Assembly (NCBI GenBank): GCA_035519675.1
Contig: DATIWB010000023.1
Span: 62,001 to 126,000, forward strand
Length of the DNA stretch: 64,000 bases
Reading direction: 5' to 3'
DNA from: RPRB01 sp035519675
GTDB taxonomy: Bacteria; Myxococcota; Myxococcia; Myxococcales; Myxococcaceae
This document shows positions 25,930 through 33,944 of the stretch, piece after piece; position 1 is the stretch's first letter, and each line of letters starts with the position of its first letter. A program made the translations under genes and the position numbers. The notes beneath the pieces were generated by a model. The model was given only the letters and a program-made list of their open reading frames with translations, made no database searches and had not been told where the DNA came from.

Positions 25930-26664
25930 TTAGAGACTGGTGGTCTGGTTGGCGTTGATGGGGGCGTTCTCGTTCAGGTGAACGGGATCCCAGATCTTGT
26001 CGGAGTAGCTGTAGCCGGTGCCGACCGCGCCGGTACCCGGACGGACCAGGGCGCGCACCACGGCCTGCACCGGCACGCCGGCACCGACCTGCACCTGCCC
26101 CACCGCGATCAGCCACACGGTCCCGTTGGCGTCGGTGGTGGGGTCGCCGTCGCCGTCGTCGTCGTCGCGGAGGAACACCCGGTAGGCGACGCGCGCCGCG
26201 TCCGGGTAGCTGGCGTACGGCCGGCCGTCGGAGGCGACGAGCTCCAGCCCCGCGGTGTCGACCCGGTCATCCAGAGCCTGCGCGCCGCTCTGGTCGGGCA
26301 CGCGCGACAGCACGTAGCCCACCCAGGCGTCCGGCGTGCTGCCCAGGGGAATCTGGTACCAGGGGTCGCTGGCATCGCCCACGTCCGCCGCCGGGGCGAG
26401 CGCGGCGAGGATGGCGTTGGTCGGCTGTGGCGAGGGAATGGCGGCGGTCTGCAGCCGGAGCCACTCCCGGGCCTCGGCGAGGCCAGCCTCGGCGGCGAAG
26501 AAGGCCTCCTTGGCCCGACGGTCCTGGCCCGCGGGATCCGACTGGGCGGTGATGAGGTTCAGCGCGGTGAGCGCCCCGAGGGTGAGGAAGGTCACCACCC
26601 CGAGCGACAGCAGCAGCGTCGCGCCCCGCGGGGGTCTCGCCTTGGTGCACTGGAGGCGGGTCAT
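25930..26664 (-). CDS. pilX: Minor pilin PilX-like
   Basis: 244 residues from the ATG at 26664; the frame is open further upstream but that part lacks sense. The opening has P-R-G-A-T-L-L-L-S-L-G-V-V, a degenerate prepilin signal, followed by T-L-G-A-L-T-A-L-N as the hydrophobic helix, then A-E-A-G-L-A-E-A-R-E-W-L as in PilX N-domains. A run of Asp/Gly (F-L-R-D-D-D-D-G-D-G-D-P-T-T-D) looks like a calcium loop. First gene of the operon; the 151 bases to the divergent maf gene must hold the promoter, though no clear -35/-10 pair stood out. Confidence 0.82.
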   Translation of the reverse strand: MTRLQCTKARPPRGATLLLSLGVVTFLTLGALTALNLITAQSDPAGQDRRAKEAFFAAEAGLAEAREWLRLQTAAIPSPQPTNAILAALAPAADVGDASDPWYQIPLGSTPDAWVGYVLSRVPDQSGAQALDDRVDTAGLELVASDGRPYASYPDAARVAYRVFLRDDDDGDGDPTTDANGTVWLIAVGQVQVGAGVPVQAVVRALVRPGTGAVGTGYSYSDKIWDPVHLNENAPINANQTTSL

Positions 26665-26815
26665 CACGCCGGCCGAACAGTGCAAACCATTGTCCCAACA
26701 CCAACAGCCCGAGTTCCGGGCACTCGCGCTCCCGGCGGGGTGGGTCATCCCCGGCCCGGTGGGTCGACAAAGCTTGCGGCGCATCCGCGGGCGATGTGAG
26801 ACACGAGCCCCAACC

Positions 26816-27382
26816 ATGCGCCTGCTCCTCGCCTCGACCTCCCCAGCCCGCCGGGCGCTGCTCGACGCGCTCGGCGTGCCCTACTCGGCCGAGGCACCGG
26901 GCGTGGACGAGGACGTGCCCCGGGGCACGCAGCCGGAGGATGCAGTCCGGATGCTCGCCCTGCGGAAAGCCCGCGCAGTCGCCGCCCGCCACGCCGAGGC
27001 GCTGGTGCTGGGCGCCGACCAGCTCGCCGAGGTGGACGGCCAGGTGCTGGGGAAGCCGGAGTCCCGGCAGACGGCCCGAGCCCAGCTGGGCTCGCTGCTC
27101 GGCCGGAGCCACCGTCTGCTGACCGCAGTGGCGCTGGTGGGCGGCGGCGACGAGCAGCTCGCGCTGGACGTGGTCACCCTCCGCTTCCACCCGGTCCCGC
27201 CCGAGGAGCTAGAGCGCTACCTCGACACCTGGGAGTGGAAGGGATGCGCCGGCGGCTACCGCATCGAGGGTCGCGGGCAGGCGCTGGTGGCCGCGCTCGA
27301 GGGCGACCGGACCTCGGTGCAGGGCCTGCCGATGCTCCCCGTGGTCCGGATGCTCCGCGACCGCGGCTTCCCGCTTCTGTAG
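26816..27382 (+). CDS. maf: Maf-family nucleotide pyrophosphatase, YceF-like
   Basis: 188 residues. The start L-L-L-A-S-T-S-P-A-R-R is the Maf S-x-S-x-x-R motif. G-A-D-Q-L-A-E-V-D-G, with Gln after the Asp, resembles the YceF branch (7-methyl-GTP) rather than the dTTP/UTP branch, which has D-T-V. G-K-P-E-S follows. The C-terminal G-G-Y-R-I-E-G-R-G and V-Q-G-L-P segments are normal. Divergent from the pilX operon. Confidence 0.9.
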   Translation: MRLLLASTSPARRALLDALGVPYSAEAPGVDEDVPRGTQPEDAVRMLALRKARAVAARHAEALVLGADQLAEVDGQVLGKPESRQTARAQLGSLLGRSHRLLTAVALVGGGDEQLALDVVTLRFHPVPPEELERYLDTWEWKGCAGGYRIEGRGQALVAALEGDRTSVQGLPMLPVVRMLRDRGFPLL

Positions 27383-27418
27383 GTCAGGGCGGCCGCGGCA
27401 CGGTGTCCCCCCCCGGGC

Positions 27419-28396
27419 TCAGGCCGAGGCGGAGACCGGCTCGGCGCGCAGCTCCTCGACGATGGAGCGGGCCGCCTCGCGCGCCCGGGGGAGCTCCTCG
27501 GGCTTGAAGCTCATCGCCGCCACCACCGGGTGTCCGCCGCCGCCCCAGCGCTCGGCGATGGCCGACAGATCATGGCGCCGCAGCTCCGGCCGCCAGGGGT
27601 TGCTGCCGATGGACACCTTGGCCCGCCTCGCCCCGCGTCCCACCCAGACGACGTAGCGGGCCTCGGGAAAGAGGTCGTAGGCGATGAACTTGTTCATCGC
27701 GTCCAGGCCCTCGTCCGCGACGTCGAAGAAGACCACCCCCCGGTCGATGGTCGCCTTCCGCCGCACCACCTCGCGGTTGTGCTGGTGGCGCTCGAGGAGC
27801 GGCCGGAAGGGCTCCTGGACTATCGGCCGCGCCGCCACCTCGGAGAGGGGGTGCGTCTGGAGGAGGCGGACGACCTCAGGGATGAGCTCCGGATCGTGGT
27901 TGGCCTCCAGCACCGTCATCAGCTGCAGCGCGGGCTCGCGGAGCCCCACCGCCATCTGAGGGCTGGGGAACTGTGCCCCGTCGATGATCTCCGCCCACTC
28001 GAGCAGCTCGACCATCGGCCCCGGGTCGAAGCCGAATCGGGCCCGGGCCACGTCCGCCAGGTACACCGTGCAGCTCTTCCGCCGGGCGTCGTGAAACTTC
28101 CGCCCCGATCGGTCGGCCAGGTAGTGCGCCTCGTCGCCGTCGTTCTGGAACGCCGAGGCATGGTGGTCGAACCACCAGGTCAGCTTCGGGGACTGGCTGT
28201 ACCGGAAGTCGACGATGGCGTTCTCGTCTCCCTGGAACGCCGACTCGGGCACGGGGGCGCCGCCGGCCTGGTGGGACAGACCCTGGTAGCTGAGCGTGGC
28301 GTCCGGATGGATGCGCTCCCGGTAGAAGCGCGAAAAGACTGCGGCGCTGGCCGCGCCGTCGAAGCAGTTGTCGTGGAAGAGGACGTGCATCCGCAT
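27419..28396 (-). CDS. DHH-family phosphoesterase
   Basis: About 325 residues from the ATG at 28396 (or two codons later at 28390; there is no strong ribosome site for either). F-H-D-N-C-F-D-G-A-A-S-A-A is the first metal-binding motif, V-D-F near residue 67 the second, and F-D-H-H-A-S-A-F near residue 80 the DHH motif. The C-terminal part has the DHHA1-like G-G-G-G-H-P-V-V-A-A motif. The family includes nanoRNases and cyclic-dinucleotide phosphodiesterases; the substrate is not clear here. Converges with maf. Confidence 0.87.
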   Translation of the reverse strand: MRMHVLFHDNCFDGAASAAVFSRFYRERIHPDATLSYQGLSHQAGGAPVPESAFQGDENAIVDFRYSQSPKLTWWFDHHASAFQNDGDEAHYLADRSGRKFHDARRKSCTVYLADVARARFGFDPGPMVELLEWAEIIDGAQFPSPQMAVGLREPALQLMTVLEANHDPELIPEVVRLLQTHPLSEVAARPIVQEPFRPLLERHQHNREVVRRKATIDRGVVFFDVADEGLDAMNKFIAYDLFPEARYVVWVGRGARRAKVSIGSNPWRPELRRHDLSAIAERWGGGGHPVVAAMSFKPEELPRAREAARSIVEELRAEPVSASA

Positions 28397-28568
28397 GTTT
28401 CTGGTGGGAGGGCCTACCACCCCACCCCGTCGCTGAGGGAGAGGGGAATTGGCCAACCGACACACCGACACAGTTCGGGTGCCTGAAAGAACACCAGCCG
28501 CGGAGGCGCATCGAAGGGCCGGTGTCACGGAATCCGCGAAAGAACACACGTTCTCCCCAGGCCCTGGA

Positions 28569-28584
28569 CGGCACGGTGCCTGCT
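28569..28584 (+). promoter_or_regulatory. Sigma-54 (-24/-12) promoter candidate
   Basis: The 16 bases CGGCACGGTGCCTGCT match TGGCACG-N4-TTGCW at all but two positions, with the invariant GG and GC correctly spaced. Transcription would start near 28596, about 38 bases before the ATG of the 69-residue gene. The remaining leader has no other clear promoter. No activator gene is adjacent. Confidence 0.55.
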
Positions 28585-28633
28585 ACGGCCTGGAATCGTT
28601 TCGCCGGAGGGGCTCCGGCTCGAAGGAGGGACC

Positions 28634-28843
28634 ATGCGTAAATCCTTGGGGAAGAAGGACACTCGGCTGCAGCGGCTCAAGCAGAGGGCCAGGGCCCATC
28701 ACGAGGCCGTCCAGACCACGCTGGGTGAGCTCATTGCCGCCGCCTTCGACACGGTGGGCAACGAGGTGAAGGACGTTGCCCGCCTGCTCTCTTCCCGGGA
28801 GATCGGCCGGGCGACGCACGCCCGCATCGTGCTGGTCCAGTAG
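28634..28843 (+). CDS. Small basic helical protein, unknown
   Basis: 69 residues with a strong ribosome site, AAGGAGG, 5 bases before the ATG. The sequence is basic at the start (M-R-K-S-L-G-K-K-D-T-R-L-Q-R-L-K) and then an amphipathic helix (L-G-E-L-I-A-A-A-F-D-T-V-G-N-E-V). There is no signal peptide or Cys. A sigma-54 promoter candidate lies upstream, so it may be a developmentally or stress-regulated small protein. No family recognised. Confidence 0.68.
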   Translation: MRKSLGKKDTRLQRLKQRARAHHEAVQTTLGELIAAAFDTVGNEVKDVARLLSSREIGRATHARIVLVQ

Positions 28844-28924
28844 CTCCCGGCCGGCCTTCGTGTCACCGGGGCTGGACGGCCCGAGCGCGCCGACCGACGA
28901 CGCGGCCACCGAGGGGTTCCTTGC

Positions 28925-29923
28925 TCAGGCCGCGGACGCGCTCGGGCTCTCGGGCTGCGGCGCGGGCGGCTGCAGCGAGGCGAAGGTCACGCCCTCGCGG
29001 CCGCAGGCCCGCCGGAACGCGCAGCGGGCGCACTGCGACAGCTCCTCGGTCATCGGGAACTGGGCGGCGTCGAGCGGGGTGTTGGCCGCGGCGTTCACCA
29101 GCAGCTCGCGCATCCGCTGCACCGACTCGCGGAAGTGCACCGAGAAGTGCTGCACCGTCTGGGCGTCGACCGGGACCTCGACCTCCTGCCCGGCGTTGAG
29201 GAACACCAGCCGGCAGCGAATCTGCTGCGGCTCCACCCGGTGGCGGTGGGCCAGGTAGAGCGCGTAGCCCACCACCTGGTCCTCGTAGCCGGTGTGCGGC
29301 GCGCCGGTCTTCCAGTCCACCACCGTGATGTGCCCGTCTTGGTCACGGAAGGCGAAGTCCGGGATGGCGAACATCTTCACCCCGTCCATCTCGAACCAGC
29401 TGTGGTCGGCGCCCTCGTCCACCTCGAGCCACTGCTGCGCCTGGAGCGCCCGCGCCCGCTCGAGCCAGGGCGACTGGAAGAACCAGGTCAGCGCCGCCTC
29501 GACGCCGTCCCAGGTGCGCTTCCACTCGCTGTCGGGCAAGGGCTCGCCGTACTCGTGCTCCATCAGGCCCATGAACTCGAGCCGGCGACGCTCCTTCCAG
29601 TAACCCCGGGCGCGCGAGTGCTTGTAGTCCTCGCGCATGATGGCCCGAGCGCGGACGATGGCCTTCGCCCCGTCCGGCCGGCGTCCGGCCCGCACCTCGA
29701 GCAGCGCATCCTTGATGACCGCGTGGACCACGCCACCCGCCCAGTTGAAGCGGTTGGCCAGCTTCTTCAGGACCCACAGCTGCCGGAGCTCGGGATGCGC
29801 CGTGTCCTCCCAGCCGCCCCAGCTGCCGTAGTAATGGAGGTAGTACGCCCGCCGGCAGTCCTGGAACTTCTGGTGGCGGCTCTTCGACCAGCTGAAATCG
29901 TTGCTGAGGACGTTCTGGCCCAT
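28925..29923 (-). CDS. PD-(D/E)XK nuclease with likely 4Fe-4S cluster (Cas4/AddB-like)
   Basis: 332 residues from the ATG at 29923. The nuclease core is A-I-P-D-F-A-F followed by V-V-D-W-K-T-G (near residue 205), the D and D-x-K of the RecB-type family. Cys23 (Q-D-C-R-R-A-Y-Y) and the C-terminal Cys298, Cys301 and Cys307 (C-A-R-C, then R-A-C) match the four-Cys iron-sulfur clamp of Cas4 and AddB. No cas, addA or other recombination gene is next to it; the neighbour is mutY on the other strand. It probably acts in DNA end processing. Function inferred from the family. Confidence 0.85.
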   Translation of the reverse strand: MGQNVLSNDFSWSKSRHQKFQDCRRAYYLHYYGSWGGWEDTAHPELRQLWVLKKLANRFNWAGGVVHAVIKDALLEVRAGRRPDGAKAIVRARAIMREDYKHSRARGYWKERRRLEFMGLMEHEYGEPLPDSEWKRTWDGVEAALTWFFQSPWLERARALQAQQWLEVDEGADHSWFEMDGVKMFAIPDFAFRDQDGHITVVDWKTGAPHTGYEDQVVGYALYLAHRHRVEPQQIRCRLVFLNAGQEVEVPVDAQTVQHFSVHFRESVQRMRELLVNAAANTPLDAAQFPMTEELSQCARCAFRRACGREGVTFASLQPPAPQPESPSASAA

Positions 29924-29992
29924 TCCGTTTCGACGAGGACTGTAGCCCGGGCCCCTGTCACCGGGGGCCCGAAGAGGAACCGCCGGGCGCGC

Positions 29993-31084
29993 GTGGCAGG
30001 CGGCTCCGAGATCCGCGCCGCGCTGCTCCGCTGGTACGACGCCCAGGCCCGCGACCTCCCGTGGCGGCGCACCCGCGACCCCTACGCCATCTGGGTCAGC
30101 GAGGTGATGCTCCAGCAGACGCAGGTGTCGGTGGTGCTCCCTTACTGGACGGCGTTCCTCGCGCGGTTCCCGGACGTGGGGGCGCTCGCCCGGGCGAGCC
30201 TGGACGAGGTGCTCGCCACCTGGCGTGGGCTCGGGTACTACGCGCGGGCGCGGAACCTCCACCGCGCGGCGCAGGCGGTCGTCGAGCGACACGCGGGTCG
30301 CCTCCCCCGGGACGTCGAGGCGCTGCGCGCGCTGCCCGGCTTCGGGCGGTACACGGTGGGGGCGGTGGCCTCGATCGCCTTCGGCCTCGGGGTCCCGCTC
30401 GTGGACGGCAACGTCGCCCGGGTGCTCGCCCGGCTGTTCGCCGTCGAGGGCGCGACGGGGGAGCCCGCCCGGGAGAAGCAGCTGTGGTCCATCGCCGAGG
30501 CGCTGGTCGAGGGGGAGCGCCCGGGAGACTGGAACCAGGCGCTCATGGAGCTGGGGGCGACGGTGTGCCGGCCCGAGCAGCCGACGTGCCTGCTCTGCCC
30601 CCTGCGCTCCCGGTGCGCCGCGCTCGCCGGGGGACGGGTGGTGGAGATTCCCGCGCCGAAGGTCCGCGGTGCACGCCGCGCCCTGCACCTCGCGGTGGCG
30701 GCAGTCCGGAAGGGCGACTCGGTGCTGCTGGTCCGCCGCGACGGGACGGGGCTCTTCGGCGGACTGTGGGAGCTCCCCGGCGTGGAGTGCACCCCGGGCG
30801 GCGAGATGGACGCGCTGCGTGCGCGCTGGCCGGAGATCGGCGATGGGCTCCGCCCCCTCGGACGCGTCGAGCGGACGCTCACCCATCGCGCCCTGACGCT
30901 CGAGGTCTACGAGGTGGAGGGTCTCGCCCCGCCGGAGGGCGCGCGCTGGGCCACGGCGCCGCAGGTCGAGTCGATGGGTGTTTCCGCCGCGATGCAGGCG
31001 GTGCTCCGCCGCGTGTTCGGTGGTGAGACCCAGCAAGGAGGGAAGCCATGGAGGAGCTCTCGCTCGCCGCGCTCGCGCGGATGA
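29993..31084 (+). CDS. mutY: Adenine DNA glycosylase MutY
   Basis: 363 residues from the GTG at 29993. Catalytic Glu37 (V-S-E-V-M-L-Q-Q-T), the HhH loop L-P-G-F-G-R-Y-T-V-G at 114-123, and Asp138 (L-V-D-G-N-V) are in place. The iron-sulfur Cys are 192, 199, 202 and 208, spaced C-x6-C-x2-C-x5-C. The C-terminal NUDIX-like domain, which recognises 8-oxoG, starts near residue 225. MutY removes A opposite 8-oxoG. The last 37 bases overlap the next gene. Confidence 0.95.
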   Translation: MAGGSEIRAALLRWYDAQARDLPWRRTRDPYAIWVSEVMLQQTQVSVVLPYWTAFLARFPDVGALARASLDEVLATWRGLGYYARARNLHRAAQAVVERHAGRLPRDVEALRALPGFGRYTVGAVASIAFGLGVPLVDGNVARVLARLFAVEGATGEPAREKQLWSIAEALVEGERPGDWNQALMELGATVCRPEQPTCLLCPLRSRCAALAGGRVVEIPAPKVRGARRALHLAVAAVRKGDSVLLVRRDGTGLFGGLWELPGVECTPGGEMDALRARWPEIGDGLRPLGRVERTLTHRALTLEVYEVEGLAPPEGARWATAPQVESMGVSAAMQAVLRRVFGGETQQGGKPWRSSRSPRSRG

Positions 31085-31320
31085 TCGCTGCCGATGTGCT
31101 GCGGGCGCGCCCGGCAATCGGAGAGACCGGCACGGACGCCATCGCCCACCTGCTGGAGACGGCGCTGCGGACCGCGGTCCGTCAGGAGCGCCTGGCCTGC
31201 GTGGCCGAGTGCGAGCGGCGGCGTGACCTCTGGAGGGGTTCGCTGTTGGCCGAGGCCCGCTTCCGGGCGAACGAGGCGTCGGTGCTCGCCGACGCGCTGC
31301 GCGCCCGTTCGAGCGCCTGA
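31048..31320 (+). CDS. Small hypothetical protein
   Basis: 90 residues with a good ribosome site (AGGAGG, 7 bases before the ATG), starting inside the end of mutY. It is helical, with A-R-M-I-A-A-D-V-L and a C-A-E-C pair (A-C-V-A-E-C-E-R-R-R-D) near residue 55. There is no signal peptide. Overlap with mutY suggests co-expression. No family recognised. Confidence 0.65.
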   Translation: MEELSLAALARMIAADVLRARPAIGETGTDAIAHLLETALRTAVRQERLACVAECERRRDLWRGSLLAEARFRANEASVLADALRARSSA

Positions 31321-31449
31321 GACCGGAGGAGCGCCTGCCGCACCTCGACCGGGAACGGCGCGTCCACGGGCTCGCTGGTGCCGTCCGTCAGTGCTGCGTC
31401 CCGTCGAGCCACTCGGCAACGCCGCCGTGGTTCGAGCAGGCGCCGCGCA

Positions 31450-31805
31450 TCAGCGTGCGCCCTTGGAGAGCCGGGTCATGAGCAGCGTCAGCGCCCCGGC
31501 GCCGATCGCCTTCACCAGCTGCGGATTCTTCGCGTAGAAGCCCGAGACCGCGTCCACGATGCCCGGGTTGATCTCCCGTGCCTTGCGCGCCAGCGCCTCG
31601 ACATCTGGGGGCTGATCGCCTGCGCCAGCATCTGCTCGAAGGGTGGCGTCTGGTCCGAGTTGAAGACGTGGCTGATCCCCTCGGCCAGCGCCCCGTGAGG
31701 CACCGCGCCGGAGACCTTGTCGAACGCCGAGTGGATGTCCGTCTCGGAGGCGTTCCCGCCCAGGACGTTCTGCAGCACCTGACCCAGCCCGTCTGCCCAT
31801 CCCAT
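31450..31805 (-). pseudogene. Frameshifted small gene (one base missing in a C run)
   Basis: The first part, from the ATG at 31805, reads M-G-W-A-D-G-L-G-Q-V-L-Q-N-V-L-G-G and continues to Q-A-I-S. The last part, in the next frame, reads P-D-V-E-A-L-A-R-K-A-R-E-I-N-P-G and ends M-T-R-L-S-K-G-A-R. They meet at a C5 run near 31612-31616. Adding one C would give one 118-residue ORF with no stop. The N-terminal and C-terminal halves look like one protein family (a hydrophobic helix V-K-A-I-G-A-G-A-L-T-L-L near the end). Either a true mutation or a sequencing error; programmed slippage is less likely. Confidence 0.6.
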
Positions 31806-31889
31806 GGTCAGGGGTGTGACTTGCAACGCGACTGATGGATCAGGGCGGGTGCCCCGCGGCTGCGGATGGCCTAGATCCGGGTTCCCTCG

Positions 31890-33086
31890 ATGGCCGACCC
31901 CGCCCGCACGCTTCGCCCTCTCGAGCTGGCCCGGTGGCAGCTCGAGCGCGACCAGGAACGGATGCGCCGGATGCCCGCGCTGCTCGCGCACAAGCGAGCG
32001 CGGATGGTGGCCTCGCCGTTCGCCTTCCTCCGCGGCTCGGCGCCGCTCTTCTACCGCATCCTGCGCAACGTACCCCGGCTGGCACGGGGGCCGGACGAGG
32101 AGGGGCTGCTCTGCGGCGATCTCCACCTCGAGAACTTCGGGGTCTACCGGCGGGACCGACCGTCGCCGAGCGGCGATCGCGCGGCCTTCGACCTGAACGA
32201 CCTGGACGAGGCGTTCGTCGGCCACCTCCACCTCGACGTGCTCCGGGTGCTCACCAGCGTGCTGCTCGCCGCGCGCGGGTGGGGCTGCACCACCGACGGC
32301 GCGCTGGCGCTGGCCGGCGAGCTGCTCGACGGATACCGCCGGGCTCGCGGCTCGGGGCGGGCACCCCGGGTCCCGGCGCCGGTGTCGACCTTGCTCGCCC
32401 AGGTCTCTGCCCGGAAGCGTCGCACGCTGCTCGGGCGCTACACCCGGGTGGTGGGGCACCACCGCCGCTTCGAGCTCGGGGACACCCTGCTGCCGCTTCC
32501 CCGGGCGGTGAAGGCGGCCTGCGCCCGCGCCTTCACCCGGTTCGCGGTGCGGGACATGAAGGAGGCCGGTCATCCCCCCGAACGCTTCCGCATCCTCGAC
32601 GTCGCGGCTCGCGTCGCCGGGACCGGGAGCCTGGGCGCCTTCCGGGTCGCGGTGCTGGTGGAGGGCCGCGGCACCCGCGACGGCGCGTGGATGTTCGACA
32701 TGAAGGCCATGGGCGAATCGGCCGGCGCGGCGCTCGCCACCCGGCCTGCGGAACCCGGGCCGGAGCGGGTGGTGCACGCCCTGCGGACGCTGCTCCGGCA
32801 GCCCCCGGCGATGCTGGGGACGCTGCGCGTGCTCCAGCACGGGCTCCTGGTGCGCCGCCTCACCCCACAGGACGACCGTCTGGACTGGATGACGCTCCCC
32901 GCCGAGCAACGCGCCCCGACGCTGGCCTTCCTCGGAGCGCTCGCCGGGGCGGCACACCGCCGGGGGACACGGGCGAAGCTTCCGGCCCTCGACGAGGCCC
33001 ACGCCCGGAGGCTCCTGCGCAACGCGGTCGAGCTCGCCGGGCTGCACGAGGCCGCGGCACTCGCCTACGCCACCGAGAGCCGCTGA
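31890..33086 (+). CDS. DUF2252 family protein (kinase-like fold)
   Basis: 398 residues. F-L-R-G-S-A at 46-51, C-G-D-L-H-L-E-N-F-G at 75-84 and F-D-L-N-D-L-D-E at 100-107 are the DUF2252 signature, similar to aminoglycoside-kinase motifs for metal and phosphate binding. The later D-M-K-A-M-G-E-S-A-G-A and V-R-R-L-T-P-Q segments also fit. Substrate and role are unknown. It is followed by a hydratase gene 35 bases downstream on the same strand. Confidence 0.86.
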   Translation: MADPARTLRPLELARWQLERDQERMRRMPALLAHKRARMVASPFAFLRGSAPLFYRILRNVPRLARGPDEEGLLCGDLHLENFGVYRRDRPSPSGDRAAFDLNDLDEAFVGHLHLDVLRVLTSVLLAARGWGCTTDGALALAGELLDGYRRARGSGRAPRVPAPVSTLLAQVSARKRRTLLGRYTRVVGHHRRFELGDTLLPLPRAVKAACARAFTRFAVRDMKEAGHPPERFRILDVAARVAGTGSLGAFRVAVLVEGRGTRDGAWMFDMKAMGESAGAALATRPAEPGPERVVHALRTLLRQPPAMLGTLRVLQHGLLVRRLTPQDDRLDWMTLPAEQRAPTLAFLGALAGAAHRRGTRAKLPALDEAHARRLLRNAVELAGLHEAAALAYATESR

Positions 33087-33121
33087 GGACGGGCCACCCC
33101 GGCTCGCCCGACTCGCATAGT

Positions 33122-33937
33122 GTGGCGGACGGGAACGGAGGGACGACCACGGACACCACCACCGCGCGACGTGCCGCCGAGATCCTCTGGAGACACTGGC
33201 GGCAGGGAACTCACCTCGACGCGCTCCCCGACTCCGTCCGGCCGCGCACCCGCGCCGAGGGCTATGCGGTTCAGCGTGAGGTGCAGGCCTGCGCCGGCCA
33301 GGGGCTCCGCGGATGGAAGCTCGCCGCCACCAGCATCCCCGGTCAGCGCCACATCGGCGTCGACGGGCCCATGGCCGGGAGGCTGCTCGCCAACCGCACC
33401 TACCCTCCGGGGACCGAGCTCTCGCTCGCCGGAAATCTCATGAGAGTCGCCGAGCCGGAGTTTGCCTTCGTCTTCGGCCGTGACCTCCCGCCGCGCGGGG
33501 CCCCCTACGGCACGCCCGAGGTGCTGGACGCGGTGGCCCAGCTGCATCTGGCTCTCGAGATCCCCGACTCGCGTTACGCGGACTTCGTGCACGCGGGAGA
33601 GGCCCAGCTCATCGCAGACAACGCCTGCGCGAACGATCTCGTCCTCGGCCCCGCCGTGGAGGCGGACTGGCGGCACCTGGACCTCGTCGCCCACCTGGTG
33701 AAGGCCGAGGTCGTGGGGCGGTACCAGCGCGAGGGCAGCGGCGCCGCCGTCCTCGGCGATCCGCGGGTCGCGCTCACCTGGCTGGCCAACGAGCTCTCTG
33801 GAATCGGCGAGACGGCGAGGGCCGGTCAGGTGGTGATCACCGGAACCTGCATGGCATCGCTGGAGATCCAGGAGGGCGACCGGGTGCGCGCCGACTTCGG
33901 CGTCCTCGGCTCGGTGGAGGCACGGTTCGCCGCCTGA
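33122..33937 (+). CDS. 2-keto-4-pentenoate hydratase-like enzyme (FAH superfamily)
   Basis: 271 residues from the GTG at 33122. The start A-E-I-L-W-R-H-W-R-Q-G, G-W-K-L-A-A-T, E-P-E-F-A-F-V-F-G, and L-A-L-E-I-P-D-S-R-Y resemble MhpD/HpaH hydratases. These add water to 2-hydroxypentadienoate-type products of aromatic ring cleavage, using a divalent metal held by two Glu and one Asp; E-P-E-F and L-E-I-P supply them. No other catabolic genes are next to it. Start has no clear ribosome site. Confidence 0.83.
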   Translation: MADGNGGTTTDTTTARRAAEILWRHWRQGTHLDALPDSVRPRTRAEGYAVQREVQACAGQGLRGWKLAATSIPGQRHIGVDGPMAGRLLANRTYPPGTELSLAGNLMRVAEPEFAFVFGRDLPPRGAPYGTPEVLDAVAQLHLALEIPDSRYADFVHAGEAQLIADNACANDLVLGPAVEADWRHLDLVAHLVKAEVVGRYQREGSGAAVLGDPRVALTWLANELSGIGETARAGQVVITGTCMASLEIQEGDRVRADFGVLGSVEARFAA

Positions 33938-33944
33938 GCTCGCC

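Noticed and set aside
28925..29923. A CRISPR-associated cas4
   Set aside because: No repeat array or other cas gene is in the window; family similarity alone does not make it part of CRISPR.
31182..31412. A minus-strand 76-residue gene between mutY and the frameshifted gene
   Set aside because: Most of it is a shadow of the 90-residue plus-strand gene, and only a short stretch looks protein-like.
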